Source: Auriscalpium vulgare
Lineage: Eukaryota; Basidiomycota; Agaricomycetes; Russulales; Auriscalpiaceae
Direction: 5' to 3'
Length of the DNA stretch: 64,000 bases
Assembly (NCBI GenBank): GCA_019915015.1
Contig: JAHBBC010000019.1
Coordinates: 248,001-312,000, forward strand
In this document: positions 12,401-21,847 of the stretch, one piece after another
How positions within the stretch are numbered: position 1 is the stretch's first letter
How the letters are laid out: each line of letters starts with the position of its first letter
Translations under genes and position numbers: made by a program
Notes under the pieces: model-generated
Databases searched by the model: none
What the model was told of the DNA's origin: nothing
The model's input: only the letters and a program-made list of their open reading frames with translations

Positions 12401-12520
12401 CTCGGCTCGGCGAAGCGTGCCCCGGAGAACACGCCGCATGAGCGTGATGTAAAGCGGTGCGTACTGTCGTCCTTTGAATCCCTCTCCTGCTAACAACATT
12501 ACAGTCATCGGTCGTCTTAG
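9463..12520 (+). CDS. Large repeat-family hypothetical protein (copy 2, apparently complete)
   Basis: The gene starts with MAWTTGEQSDYLLTWVQQYL and has at least eight exons with short GT...AG introns (for example after 9649 and 10320, and the last one closing before 12505). It ends RHRSS at the stop 12518-12520. In order there is a Trp/Tyr-rich N-terminal region (FWPRLYTAFFGKWP), a helical charged segment (KAAIEDAYTKYKDAL), a conserved LPTTLLKVVDELL block, an acidic run, a basic KKTRKRRPK cluster, a long Pro/Ser/Thr-rich linker with tandem P-F/S-V-A-P repeats, and the Trp-rich C-terminal block shared with the gene at the window start. I know no function. The family is common in agaricomycete genomes. 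Splice assignments in the middle are approximate. Confidence 0.65.
11575..11800 (+). repeat. In-frame 18-bp tandem repeats coding a Pro/Ala/Val linker
   Basis: GTCGCTCCCGCGCCCTTC and variants repeat head to tail, giving VAPAPF / VAPPPS units. The 18-bp period keeps the frame open. It is likely a length-variable disordered linker within the surrounding gene. Confidence 0.8.
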
Positions 12521-12787
12521 GAGAGCACTCGTCGCTCGGTCGTCAGTCGGTTCAACCCGCCGCCCGCCCTCCATATATCAATTATACCTACGTCTAGAAT
12601 ATGCAATGAAATTGTTGGCCTCTTATATGATTGACAAATGAGAAAAGAGTGACTTGTGGAGGGCAACACGAGGCAGAGAGGTGCACGAAGCTTACAGCTC
12701 GGACACCACAATATTTTTCACAAGTCGCGGCATCACGTGACCCAGGCAGAGTCTTCGTGAAGTGAAGTCGGACGCAAAGGTCACAAA
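12521..12787. other. Intergenic stretch between repeat-family gene and minisatellite
   Basis: I see no gene, RNA or repeat here. It contains a CACGTGA word near 12735, like those scattered through the LTR-like modules of this region. Confidence 0.5.
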
Positions 12788-13406
12788 TACGGCCAGGCAC
12801 GTAGGGAGCGTAGCACGCTGTAAATACAGCGATTCTGCGGGCGCGCACGCACCTGTAAAAACAGCCAGGCACGCAGGGAGCGTGGCGCGCTGTAAATACA
12901 GCGATTCTGCGGGCGCGCACGAACCTGTAAAAACAGCCAGGCACGCAGGGAGCGTGGCGCGCTGTAAATACAGCGATTCTGCGGGCGCGCACGAACCTGT
13001 AAAAACAGCCAGGCACGCAGGGAGCGTGGCGCGCTGTAAATACAGCGATTCTGCGGGCCCGCACGCACCTGTAAATACAGCCAGGCACGCTGGGAGCGTA
13101 GCGCGCTGTAAATACAGCGATTCTGCGGGCCCGCACGCACCTGTAAATACAGCCAGGCACGCTGGGAGCGTAGCGCGCTGTAAATACAGCGATTCTGCGG
13201 GCGCACACGCACCTGTAAATACAGCCAGGCACGTAGGGAGCGTAGCGCGCTGTAAATACAGCGATTCTGCGGGCCCGCACGCACCTGTAAAAACAGCCAG
13301 GCACGCAGGGAGCGTGGCGCGCTGTAAATACAGCGATTCTGCGGGCCCGCACGAACCTGTAAATACAGCCAGGCACGCTGGGAGCGTAGCGCGCTGTAAA
13401 TACAGC
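12788..13406. repeat. 72-bp minisatellite, about 8.5 units
   Basis: Unit starts fall at a strict 72-bp spacing (GCCAGGCACG at 12792, 12864, 12936, 13008, 13080, 13152, 13224, 13296 and 13368). Each unit holds a near-palindrome CGCTGTAAATACAGCG and a second one, CCTGTAAATACAGCC. In some units the second reads CCTGTAAAAACAGCC, which breaks the symmetry. Because 72 is a multiple of three, frames on both strands stay open for up to 276 codons; these are artefacts of the repeat. Units differ by a few substitutions, mainly C/T, A/T and G/C at fixed positions. Confidence 0.95.
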
Positions 13407-14400
13407 CGCTGGCTGCAAGAGCATTGTTGTATTACAGCCGTGCTAATAACAGGCACATTGTAAATACAGGCTGTAATACTACTGCCATTGCTAGAACCAC
13501 AGCCTGTACATTACTATTGCAGCGCTTTTGTTACAATAACAACAGCTAGGGCCCCCAGAAATCATGTCATGTCTGAGCTCTAGCCAAAGTACTACGCGGA
13601 GTGAAGTACATATAAGTGTTTCTATCAGAAATTGAACTGCAGACCATGCCCCTGATCAATACCTGGCGGCCTGTGCAAGCATGCAAGCGAGGCCGGCCAG
13701 GTATTAATTGGGGCATGGTTGAGTCCATGTTTCACGGAGCAATGCACAATGTTGCTGAGCAAGTTCATGCACAGCGATGATGGGCACCCACATGTAGTAT
13801 AGTGGTAATGTGTCAGATAGTACCAGATCCCTTGAGCGCTGAAGAGGGTACTGCAATGTGTGCGAGCGAGTGCCAGGCTCCCGAAGATGATCAGAGCGCG
13901 TCTCCGATGAGAGTAGGGAGGTGTGCAATCAGAGGTGATGGTTGGAATGCGTGATCAGTCGGAGAATCATCAACGAGGGGTTGGAGGAGAGGATGTGTGT
14001 TGCAAGCAACTGGGAACGACTGCACACTGCACTGTGTGCACAATCATCGAAATATGGTCAGAACAACAGAGAGGAGTGCAGACAACAACACTGAACCATT
14101 GCACTCATGTGACTAGTCAGAAGAGCAAGGGCAATGGTTGGAAGACTAGGATGAGTAGTGCGACACGAGCGAGGGTGCAATCACTGCGGGACGAGAGCAA
14201 TGCAACTGTAATAGCCGGTGTCGCAAGACAGTCAGAGCAACGTAGAGCTCGCACAACGGCTAATGGGATGACGATGGGACAAGATGAGACCCAGGAGAAT
14301 AATAAGCTGACTGTGAGACAACTGTGACAGTTGTGTCGCTGACATGTTGGATATCCTACTTATATTGTTCTCTTCCTACTCTTGTGATACCTTTGAATAC
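13407..14400. repeat. Degenerate LTR/leader-like module related to the inverted arms, with a hairpin
   Basis: Just after the minisatellite TGTAAATACAGG and TGTAATAC words continue. Arms of about 28 bp (13644-13671 and 13691-13718) form an imperfect hairpin around CCATGCCCC...AATACCTGGC. From 13768 the sequence GATGATGGGCACCCACATG...CTTGAGCGCTG...TGCGAGCGAGTGCCAGG matches the leader seen in the arms at about 4960 and 22056 (GATGGGCACCCACATG) and at 17115. A small frame at 13923-14327 shows no known domain. Confidence 0.5.
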
Positions 14401-14662
14401 CTTTGATTGCAACTCCACAGTGTTACTGGTTCCTTAGTCTGTATTTGTATTTACGCACCGCGGTTGCTTACTTAATATCATCCTTCTTGCCTTACACCCT
14501 CACCCAGCGTACTTCATCGAGACACTCCGAAAGTACACATGAGGGATTAGGCATAGGACCCAGCTTCCTCGAGAGACAACGCCTGTCTCTCGTACCACTC
14601 ACACATCCCGTCGTTCTGAAAGGACGACTCCCGGACAGCTACATGTTGCCTTGCCCGGACGA

Positions 14663-14878
14663 TGTTGGAATATCACGTGCATGTCGAGCTCAACGCCGCA
14701 CCGGCATCTTCCGGGTACTGTACAGTACATACGAACCTTATTCCGTGGACATGTAGCTAGCTCTTTTGCTACGATATCCCTTACGGATTACGCCCAGCTT
14801 CGTATACACTACCCAGCGCTAATTCGAATATCCTTCGTTGTCCCTCATCGTCCTTGTGCGTGGAGCCGATCCTCAACA
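14663..14878 (+). repeat. Left LTR of miniature retroelement
   Basis: 216 bp, TGTTGG...CAACA. It matches the right LTR except for three transitions. Confidence 0.9.
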
Positions 14879-15538
14879 TAATCCGTCTACCTTGGTCGTT
14901 GGGAATATCGACCGGCCTCTTGCCTTGACAGTGGACACCGGCTGTCCTGTCTCAGCCGTGCGTCGTGGGCACGTAACTGGACCTCGTGCCGCAGCGCCTT
15001 CGCGTAACCGAACCTCGCGTCGTATCCCAGGTGGGCATAACACTTGTCTCGTCATTGGGCCTTAAATCCCTTCCCCCTTCTTCGACGCTCCTTTCCGATT
15101 CCCCCCCTCACTCGATGTTCCGCCGTCCTCGCTGTCGTCGTCATCCGTTGTCCGCGCTACGGGACATGAGGCTCACGCCTCACAGAGCATCGTCTGCTCT
15201 CAAGATAGGTGGCATCCAGCCACACAGAGAGAGTCCGGCTTCGGGGCTTTAGGTGCGCAATCGCATCACCGAGTGGTTGGTTGGCTGGCAGGGAGATGAA
15301 GACATGGGCTTGGAAGTTGGTCAGGTTGGACAGGCTGGAAGTGCGTCCAGAGCCAGGGAGTGGCAGGATCAGTCCAGGAGTTGGGTCAGGCGCTAGGATC
15401 TCCTACTGTCTGGGGTTACTAGGCATGTCATCATCTTCTATCTCTTCCTTCTGCTGTTATGCTTTTCCCATCCCCCTTTGAATCCCCCTTCCCATTTTCT
15501 GTCCCTGTTTCCTGTTGGCGTTTTCGCTCGAGGGAGTG

Positions 15539-15754
15539 TGTTGGAATATCACGTGCATGTCGAGCTCAACGCCGCACCGGCATCTTCCGGGTACTGTACA
15601 GTACATACGAACCTTATTCCGTGGACATGTAGCTAGCTCTTTTGCTACGATATCCCTTACGGATTACGCCCAGCTTCGTATACGCTACCCGGCGCTAATT
15701 CGAATATCCTTCGTTGTCCCTCATCGTCCTTGTGCATGGAGCCGATCCTCAACA
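15539..15754 (+). repeat. Right LTR of miniature retroelement
   Basis: 216 bp, immediately preceded by a purine-rich tract and followed by the GACGA target duplication. Confidence 0.9.
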
Positions 15755-15759
15755 GACGA

Positions 15760-16225
15760 CATGTCGCGTCACTGAATAGGTGACCCCAACGCCCCCAGTT
15801 GCTCACTTGGACGGCTCTACGTTCCATCCAATCTCACGACATCTGTGACAAGTGGTTGGAACTCTGGTCCAAGCTTGCGAGCATTTGGAGAGACTAATCG
15901 GATGGTCGGAACACTGCTGTGCGATGCTGCGACTCTGAAATTGTGTGAATGTTGACTTGTCAAAAGTGCGAAAATTGGCGAACGATTGCCTCGTAGCGCA
16001 GAGCGAGGAGTATCAGGGCTACCCATGATGCCACAGATTGAACTTTAGATATGACTGAGACAGGTCAATCTTTCACTTGCATATCACTACCTTCAACACC
16101 ATTCACTATTCTCAGTACATGCAGACTCTCTACTGCATTTCAAACTCACATCAAGTAGAGGTTGTAGCCGCAGCAAATGGATACTAACATTAACTACATA
16201 ATGATATTCACAAACCATTAGAAAT
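15760..16225. repeat. Fragment of the arm-related LTR-like module
   Basis: Words such as TTGACTTGTCAAAAGTGC and GATTGCCTCG (about 15950-15995) match the right arm near 23031-23074, indicating a diverged piece of the same repeat family. No gene is seen. Confidence 0.5.
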
Positions 16226-16271
16226 GGAATCGTACCTGCCGTGCTTAGCACCGGCCCACTACCAGCAAGTC
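16226..16271 (-). repeat. About 45-bp terminal motif shared with the end of the RecQ gene
   Basis: On the minus strand ACTTGCTGGTAGTGGGCC is followed by a GGTGC...GCAC hairpin and GGTACGATTCC. Nearly the same string occurs at 28582-28626, where it forms the end of the helicase frame. The gag frame here is stopped by it. Confidence 0.7.
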
Positions 16272-17125
16272 AGATACTCTCGATGATACGTAGCGAAGTC
16301 GTCGAGAGTCAACGTAGACTTTGCTCGCGTCTGTTTGACGAGCTCGTCTAGGTCGGCCGTTGTATACGCTCGGTCGGCGTCGGCTCCTGGATAGAGCTTA
16401 CCGACCGCTACCTTGAACTCGTCGTATGTGGCGTTGCCAGTGAATTCGATCATTGCGTCGAACAGGTCGGCGGTTGCTGTGGGGACGTAGTTCTTCGTCC
16501 AATCCTTCTTCGCGCGGTCAGTGACGACGCCCGCAGGTCCGAAGAACGCTTCAAGGTCAGGCCAAAACCTACGGATCTCGCGGGGTTTGTCCGGCGTGAA
16601 CACAGGCGCTGTTCGGGCGAGCCTAGATGGCATCGGGACGAGGGCGGCCATTGCTGGTGGTTGTGCGGAGTATGCGGGTGGTGGGTGGATAGGGCGGAGC
16701 GAAGTGAGTTGCGAAGCCGGTGGGCGTTTCGGAAGCGAAGGCGAAGGCGAAGGCGGAGTGCGCGGGGTCGAAGGTTGCGATGCGTGAAGAGGGGTGAGAG
16801 TCGATAGCGGTGGCAGCAGCGAAAGAGATCGCAGAGGCGTAGAAAATCCGCCGGGAACGTGGAAGTCGAAGTCGAAGTCAGGATCGGCGTCGTGCTGAGT
16901 ACCTGAAGGTTCGGGGAGAACGTCGTTGTTTACCTCGTCTTCGGAAGCTTCGTCGGAATGCGGGTCGTCAGCGGCGGGGTAGACGACGTGGGACCGACGA
17001 ATTTCGTCGGCGAGGGTGGCGGAGCGAAGTTGATAGCGAGAGACGAAAGGCGAAGTTGCTTCGGAAGGCTTTGGAGGAATGGTGACAGAAACCCTCGCGG
17101 TGGGCTCCAAAAGTGATGGACACCA
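16259..17125 (-). pseudogene. Truncated retrotransposon Gag-like ORF
   Basis: The minus-strand frame has no good ATG; it opens from a region reading TGGTGTCCATCAC...GAGCCC, like a primer-binding site and leader. It shows a Pro/Ser-rich N-terminal half (SRYQLRSATL, then PPSPSPSLPKRPP), then a helical domain with RRFWPDLEAFFG, YDEFKVAVGKLYPG and FATYHREYL, as in the capsid-like domain of basidiomycete Ty3/gypsy Gag proteins. It stops at TCW within the shared 45-bp terminal motif. No zinc knuckle, protease or polymerase follows, so this is a deleted copy. Confidence 0.7.
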
Positions 17126-18640
17126 GACGGTAGTAGGGCGGATATGGGTAGTTTCCTATCCCTAGAGCGCTGTCAGTGGTACCGCGTTGTTGTGCGAGCG
17201 AGTCGTCACGTTCCCAAAGGTTCGCGAAGTGACTCCACCGATACGTGGATCGTGGTCGTAACGAGGATTCGGATCGGAATGAGAGTTCGGTGTGTGCGCC
17301 GGACCAGGAAACGAGAAGGGGAAAGCGTACGAGTCACCGAAGTGACGAACAAACGAAGTCGCGACGAGCGAGCTCCGAAGTTGGACGCGGAGGAACGCGG
17401 AATGACGAGGGAGGGAGGGAGAGAGAGATCGACGTAACACGAAGTTCGGCTTTATACGTTGATCGGTGCGATGGGTAGTTGGGTGACTTCGGACAACTTC
17501 GGCTTGAGGACGAAGTTATGTGTAATGGGGAACGCGTTCGTCGTGGGCCTGAACTTGAGGAGGCCTCGAAGGTGATATCAAAGTGGATGAAGGTCTATCG
17601 ATGGCGGTGTTCGAGAGGCGAGGTTCGGTCGTCGATGTTCGAGAGGCGAGGTTCGGGAGACGAGGTTCGGGAGGCGAGGTTCGGAAGGCGAGGTTCGGAA
17701 AGCGAAGTTGGGGTACGTGGTGCGAAAGGCGAAGGTCGAAAGCGAAGTCGAAGGCGAGCGTATTGCGGCGTGCGGCGTAGTCGAAAGTGAGGTTACGGGC
17801 GATAAGGAGGACGAGGGAGTACAACGACAGTAAGAGCTGTTGATGCGGGCGGTTTGCAACCTCTCTTTCGAGATGCTGACTATGAGGGGGGAAAGTAACT
17901 TGTTATTCGGTGTGCTATCGAGTCGTATTTAAGCTACAACGAGTGCGAGACCGTATCGTACGGAAACGAACATAGGTAGGTGCGTACAGAGACGAAACAC
18001 GGGCGAAGTGGATAAAGATCATGTGTCGCAAGTCGAGGTGGGTCGGAACGAGCATATGTAGCGAGAGGGAGCTCTCATGGGGAACGAGAACGATGGATAC
18101 CAGACAAACGATCAGCGCTGTCGCTACGATGTGATATACAGAAGGATGAAGTACGAACGATATTGTGGAGACGCGCCTCAGCGGTACAAGGCGCGCCAAA
18201 CGCATATCAGCGAGCCGAAGTCGCAGCGAGTGGCGGACGATCTTCCGAAGTGGCTGGGAAGGTAGCCATGGCTTCGGGCTCGGTTCGCCTCGGCTCGGAA
18301 AGGTCGGGACGATAGAGGGCATCAATCGGGAACGCTATAAGTGAGGGGGAGAATCGGACAGGGAAGTACCGGGTGACAGCCGGTTATCTCGGAGATACGC
18401 TCACGGGGCGTTTCACTACACTGATCTTGGTCCGGCAGCGACTTTGTGGCGTGTCTGCTGCTGATGGGCCGAAAGGTCTCGACCGAACCACGTGCGGGCG
18501 CCTCGGGGTGACTGGAAACGAGGCCGAAGCGCTGGGAAGTTCGGAGCCGAAGTCACGTGACTTCGGAACTTTCCGAAGTGGCTGTGCCGAAACGGCGGAA
18601 ACGACGGTCCGGAGACCAAAGTCACGTGACTTTGGTTCGA
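17126..18640 (-). repeat. LTR/leader-like GA-rich module upstream of the gag remnant
   Basis: In the minus direction this lies upstream of the gag frame and ends ...AGCGCTCTAGGGATAGG...CCGCCCTACTACC, where an LTR and primer-binding site would sit. The plus strand is strongly purine-rich. The words GGTAGTAGGGCGG, CCCTAGAGCGCTG and ATGAGGGGGGAA recur in the inverted arms (about 2655, 2692 and 3061). It contains the palindromes AAGTCACGTGACTT (18550-18563 and 18619-18632). It abuts and appears to truncate the chromovirus remnant at about 18640. LTR boundaries are not proven. Confidence 0.5.
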
Positions 18641-18641
18641 A

Positions 18642-18998
18642 ATGAAAAACCGAAAAGTCGCGGTGGAATCCCCGCTCGACGGGGAATCAGGCGTATCACC
18701 GTACAGAGAGACTGCGGAGTACGGGAAGAACTTTGAACGACCACCGCCTGACCTCGATGACGAAGGACAAGAACAATGGGAAATCGAGACAATCCTCCAA
18801 TCGCAAAAGTACCGGAACAACGTACAATTCTTCGTCCAATGGAAGGGCTATCCCGAGTCAGAGAACTCGTGGGTCGCAGCAGCAGACATGGGAAGCGCAC
18901 TGGAATTGGTAGAAGAATTCCACGAGAAGAACCCCGCAGCAGTCCACATGACGGGCACGATGCTGAAGAAGCTGGGGAAACAAAGGGCCGACCAATGA
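18642..18998 (+). pseudogene. Chromovirus (Ty3/gypsy) integrase C-terminus with chromodomain
   Basis: The frame carries ESGVSPYRETAEYGKNF and RPPPDL, as in the C-terminal part of gypsy integrases, then EQWEIETILQSQ...VQFFVQWKGYPESENSWV...ALELVEEFHEKNP, a classic chromodomain. In chromoviruses the domain targets integration to marked chromatin. Everything upstream (gag, protease, RT, RNase H, integrase core) is missing, cut at about 18640 by the GA-rich module. It ends at a TGA stop at 18996-18998. Confidence 0.9.
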
Positions 18999-19143
18999 GG
19001 AGAAGAGATAACGAAGCGGAGCACGGACGACACCCTATTGGACAAGATAAGCAGACGTCAAGAGCATAAAGACGACGCTAGCAGAGGGTAGATTTCCTCA
19101 GACTCCCCCATCTACTCAACCACGCCCCACTTCCTCAGCCATC

Positions 19144-20481
19144 ATGTCGACTCGCTCCGTCAACAGCTACTACTACGCGGTCCCCAACGGACCTCGCGTT
19201 CACATCAGACTACTCGGCACCAATGTCACCATCAGAAGAGTTACCCCAGAAGTATTCCAGGAGTTCGACGCCACGGTCCGCGACAACGAACCGATCATGG
19301 AACGCATTGCGTTCATCAACCACTATCGGACCAGTCCCACACACTATCAAGTGGTGCAAGCTCATATGGCATACGTCAATGAGTACATCGACCACGTCCT
19401 CGACACCCTGACAGCACCCGATCCGGTCGTCGAGATCACTCAAGGCATCCCAAATACCCGAACGCCGACAACCAGTGATGAAGAACCGAGCGCACCTCCT
19501 ATTCTATCGAATGGTGCACCGTCGCCTGCACCAGGAGAGCAATCCCCTCCATCTGAGTACGACGACGCAGAGTCAACATTCGAGTACCCCTCATCAGAAC
19601 CACTACCCGTTCCGTCCGGTGATGAGCTCCCTATTGACGTCAGCACTTGGGAGGAGCCGACATCACCACCATATCAACCAGCACAAACACTATCCCCCGA
19701 GCTTGGAAGCAGTGGACGTCCCATTGACTTATGCTCGCCGTCGCCTAGCTGGACACGAGACACATCCCCATCCCCCGAACCACGATCACCGTCGCCGGAA
19801 GAACAAGACCCATGGCGACTCCAAGAACATCCCCGAACCTTCGGGGAATACGGAACACAGTACGAAGGCCGACCGCTGCTCGCCAGACCATGGGGAGGAG
19901 TTTATGAACCCTTGGACGAGGACACAGGACGACTCCCCGACGAGACCCATCAGATCCTTATCGACGACAACGTCCACACTCAAGAAGTGATCGCTCGGGA
20001 GGGAGGCGAGGGTCTACGAGCAGACATACGCCGCTACCAGGACGCCCACCGCCTCTATTGCGAGGCCGATGAACAACTGGACGGCTTGAAGACCCAAGTA
20101 CTAGGTCTTCAGCGGCAGATGTATGCAACGGAGCTGCAGCTGGAGCGGTTCACGGAGATGCGGCGAGAAGCCGGTCAACGACTTTCAGACGCGAACATTG
20201 ACCATAGACTCGACCGACGGAGCTACAAGATGGCGCGCGCACGTGTCGCAGCGCAGAGGATCCGCGGAGGAGCAGACAAGGCAGGAGAAAGGAGACGACG
20301 ACGCAAGAAAGGCAAGCAGGTCCGACGCTGCTGGCTCTGTCACTCCCCGGATCACATCCAACTCTACTGCCCCCGCAATCCCTACTCCATCAACCGCAGC
20401 CGATACGACGATGACGAAGAAGACCGTATTGCCGGCGACAACATGCTTTGCGAGTTCAACAACCTGAACGGTGAATGCTGA
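19144..20481 (+). CDS. Zinc-knuckle ORF downstream of chromovirus pol (445 aa)
   Basis: An uninterrupted frame starts MSTRSVNSYYYAVPNG. It has a compact N-terminal region (about 1-100), a long Pro/Ser/Glu-rich middle (about 100-230), a predicted coiled coil near 290-350 (LDGLKTQVLGLQRQM), a basic stretch (RRRRKKGKQ) and a CCHC zinc knuckle (CWLCHSPDHIQLYC) near residue 400. The knuckle suggests nucleic-acid binding, like Gag. It sits between the chromodomain and the 3' LTR, and is bracketed by two copies of CTAGCAGAGGGT. I read it as an extra element-encoded gene (ORF3), function unknown. Confidence 0.7.
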   Translation: MSTRSVNSYYYAVPNGPRVHIRLLGTNVTIRRVTPEVFQEFDATVRDNEPIMERIAFINHYRTSPTHYQVVQAHMAYVNEYIDHVLDTLTAPDPVVEITQGIPNTRTPTTSDEEPSAPPILSNGAPSPAPGEQSPPSEYDDAESTFEYPSSEPLPVPSGDELPIDVSTWEEPTSPPYQPAQTLSPELGSSGRPIDLCSPSPSWTRDTSPSPEPRSPSPEEQDPWRLQEHPRTFGEYGTQYEGRPLLARPWGGVYEPLDEDTGRLPDETHQILIDDNVHTQEVIAREGGEGLRADIRRYQDAHRLYCEADEQLDGLKTQVLGLQRQMYATELQLERFTEMRREAGQRLSDANIDHRLDRRSYKMARARVAAQRIRGGADKAGERRRRRKKGKQVRRCWLCHSPDHIQLYCPRNPYSINRSRYDDDEEDRIAGDNMLCEFNNLNGEC

Positions 20482-20506
20482 GGTGTTGTCGCGGTCGACA
20501 ACAATC

Positions 20507-20518
20507 CTAGCAGAGGGT
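20507..20518 (+). other. Polypurine-tract-like sequence before the 3' LTR
   Basis: CTAGCAGAGGGT lies just before the LTR start. An identical 12-mer lies at 19078-19089, after the chromodomain frame. Confidence 0.6.
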
Positions 20519-20520
20519 GA

Positions 20521-20962
20521 TGTTACACGCCGCGCTGCCTCGCTTGGTAACGGCACGGACATATGACTTTCTTTCTCTTATTCCCTAACACCTTACTTTA
20601 TCATGTGACGAATGGATGACTGATCCATGACTGATATGCCTGCAGGCCTCCTGCATGCATCCCAATAGCTGTTGGACTTGTATCCCGCACGTACTGATTG
20701 GCTGATACGGAAGACTCCCTTTACTATATAAACCTCATGTACATACGACGACTCTTCATCCTATTCATTTGTATCTGATTCCCTCTGATACTCTGAAGTG
20801 TGTGCTAGAACGGCGCAGGGCTACCTCTTCTCATCTTGTACCCTCGCCCTCAGACAGGTCGATCTAGACTTGCATCGATACCACTACAACTCCTTGCGGC
20901 GTTGCTAGTGCGTGACCCCGATACCCTCTCCCCGCATCTCGCGTGCGGGCTAGAGTGTAACA
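20521..20962 (+). repeat. 3' LTR of the chromovirus remnant
   Basis: It begins TGTTACAC and ends GTGTAACA, a perfect 8-bp terminal inversion of the TG...CA type, 442 bp long. A TATATAA promoter word lies at 20725-20731. It follows a purine-rich tract and the element's last ORF. The matching 5' LTR is not in the window, so the element is 5'-truncated. Confidence 0.8.
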
Positions 20963-21847
20963 CTTCTTCTGCGCCAGACACGCAAAAACTCCTCGATATT
21001 GCTTACAACATCATGGATAACTACATCGACAACCCCATTTCATCCCTTGCTGGTGGTGCTCGAAGAAACACAGCTCTACTTTTCCGCGACCTTCTTAACT
21101 TCCACACCTTGCATGCTGGCGTCAAGTCGGGGGACTTTGGACGTGCCAAGCAACTGTTTGGCATGTACACTATCTGGTTCTGTGGTGCAGGTGCATGGAA
21201 TTACTGCACTGAGTTCCTGCACTTCATTCAAAACATGCATAAGGTCTGGACGCCTGAATTTGTGTATGTCCACATTTCTTGTTTTCTTTCTGGGCTATAC
21301 TCATGTCTATCTCAATAAAGGAATGTCATGCAACACATTATGCTGATCAATATGAGTGGGCGAGACGGCCACTGGACGGGAGTGGATGAGAATATTGAGC
21401 ACATGATTCATGTTCTCAAGGTATGACAGTTCTTAATTCTTGTGTACTGTCTGACTGAATGAATAGGACTTGTTTGCATCGCGCGGCTTTAATGCTGAGT
21501 GGGATGACCATCTGCGCACAATATCTCCGGCTGCACATGTATTCCGCGCGCTGTTGAAGACCTTCTGTGCCACCCTTGGTGTCGGATACAAGTGCTCGAC
21601 ACACACCGAGGTTGATACGAGCTCATTGGTCCAGGAGGTTGCCCGAAAAGCTGCCGAATGGAAGCTGCTCCAAGATGATCCTGCGCATGCCAAGGTTCAC
21701 AAGGAGACTGTTGATGCTCTTGCTGTTGGAATGGATACTCTAATAAATGGTCATCTTGCAGAATTCCACAAGAGATGCGCAATTTGGCTGGGGACAGGCA
21801 TTTTGGTAAGAGAGGAGGATGATATTGAAGCGCCTCCGAGTCATTGA
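20963..21847 (+). pseudogene. 3' part of a DUF6589-type gene
   Basis: Three exons read in frame: about 20972 to 21266, then from 21321, then from 21468 to the stop at 21845-21847. Introns are GTATGT...AAG and GTATGA...TAG. The protein shows LLFRDLLNFHTLHAGVKSGD, YTIWFCGAGAWNYCTEFLHF, MLINMSGRDGHWTGVDEN and HMIHVLKDLFASRG, a pattern I associate with the DUF6589 family of basidiomycetes (function unknown, often repeat-associated). The N-terminal part is replaced by the chromovirus LTR, so the gene is 5'-truncated. It ends just before the right inverted arm. Confidence 0.65.

Larger units (their letters stand above)
14658..15759 (+). mobile_element. Miniature LTR retroelement (TRIM-like) with 5-bp target duplication
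   Basis: Two direct repeats of 216 bp (14663-14878 and 15539-15754) begin TGTTGGAATATC and end CCTCAACA, the TG...CA form of LTRs. The repeats differ at three positions, all A/G transitions. The 5-bp word GACGA flanks both sides (14658-14662 and 15755-15759). The 660-bp interior has no reverse transcriptase. A purine run, GAGGGAG, sits next to the right LTR as expected for a polypurine tract. A short frame after the left LTR contains VDTGCPVS, which resembles a retropepsin active site but is too short to prove. Low LTR divergence suggests a fairly recent insertion. It resembles copia-type LTR ends. Confidence 0.9.

Noticed and set aside
12788..13406. Possible CRISPR-like array
   Set aside because: The repeats are contiguous 72-bp units without unique spacers, and the sequence is eukaryotic.
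12594..13463. Long open frames (up to 276 codons) on both strands with cysteine- or lysine-rich repeats
   Set aside because: They exist only because the minisatellite unit is 72 bp, a multiple of three; there is no start context, intron pattern or domain.
14838..15065. Retroviral-type protease gene
   Set aside because: Only a DTG-like peptide in a 75-residue frame; too little to call a protease domain.
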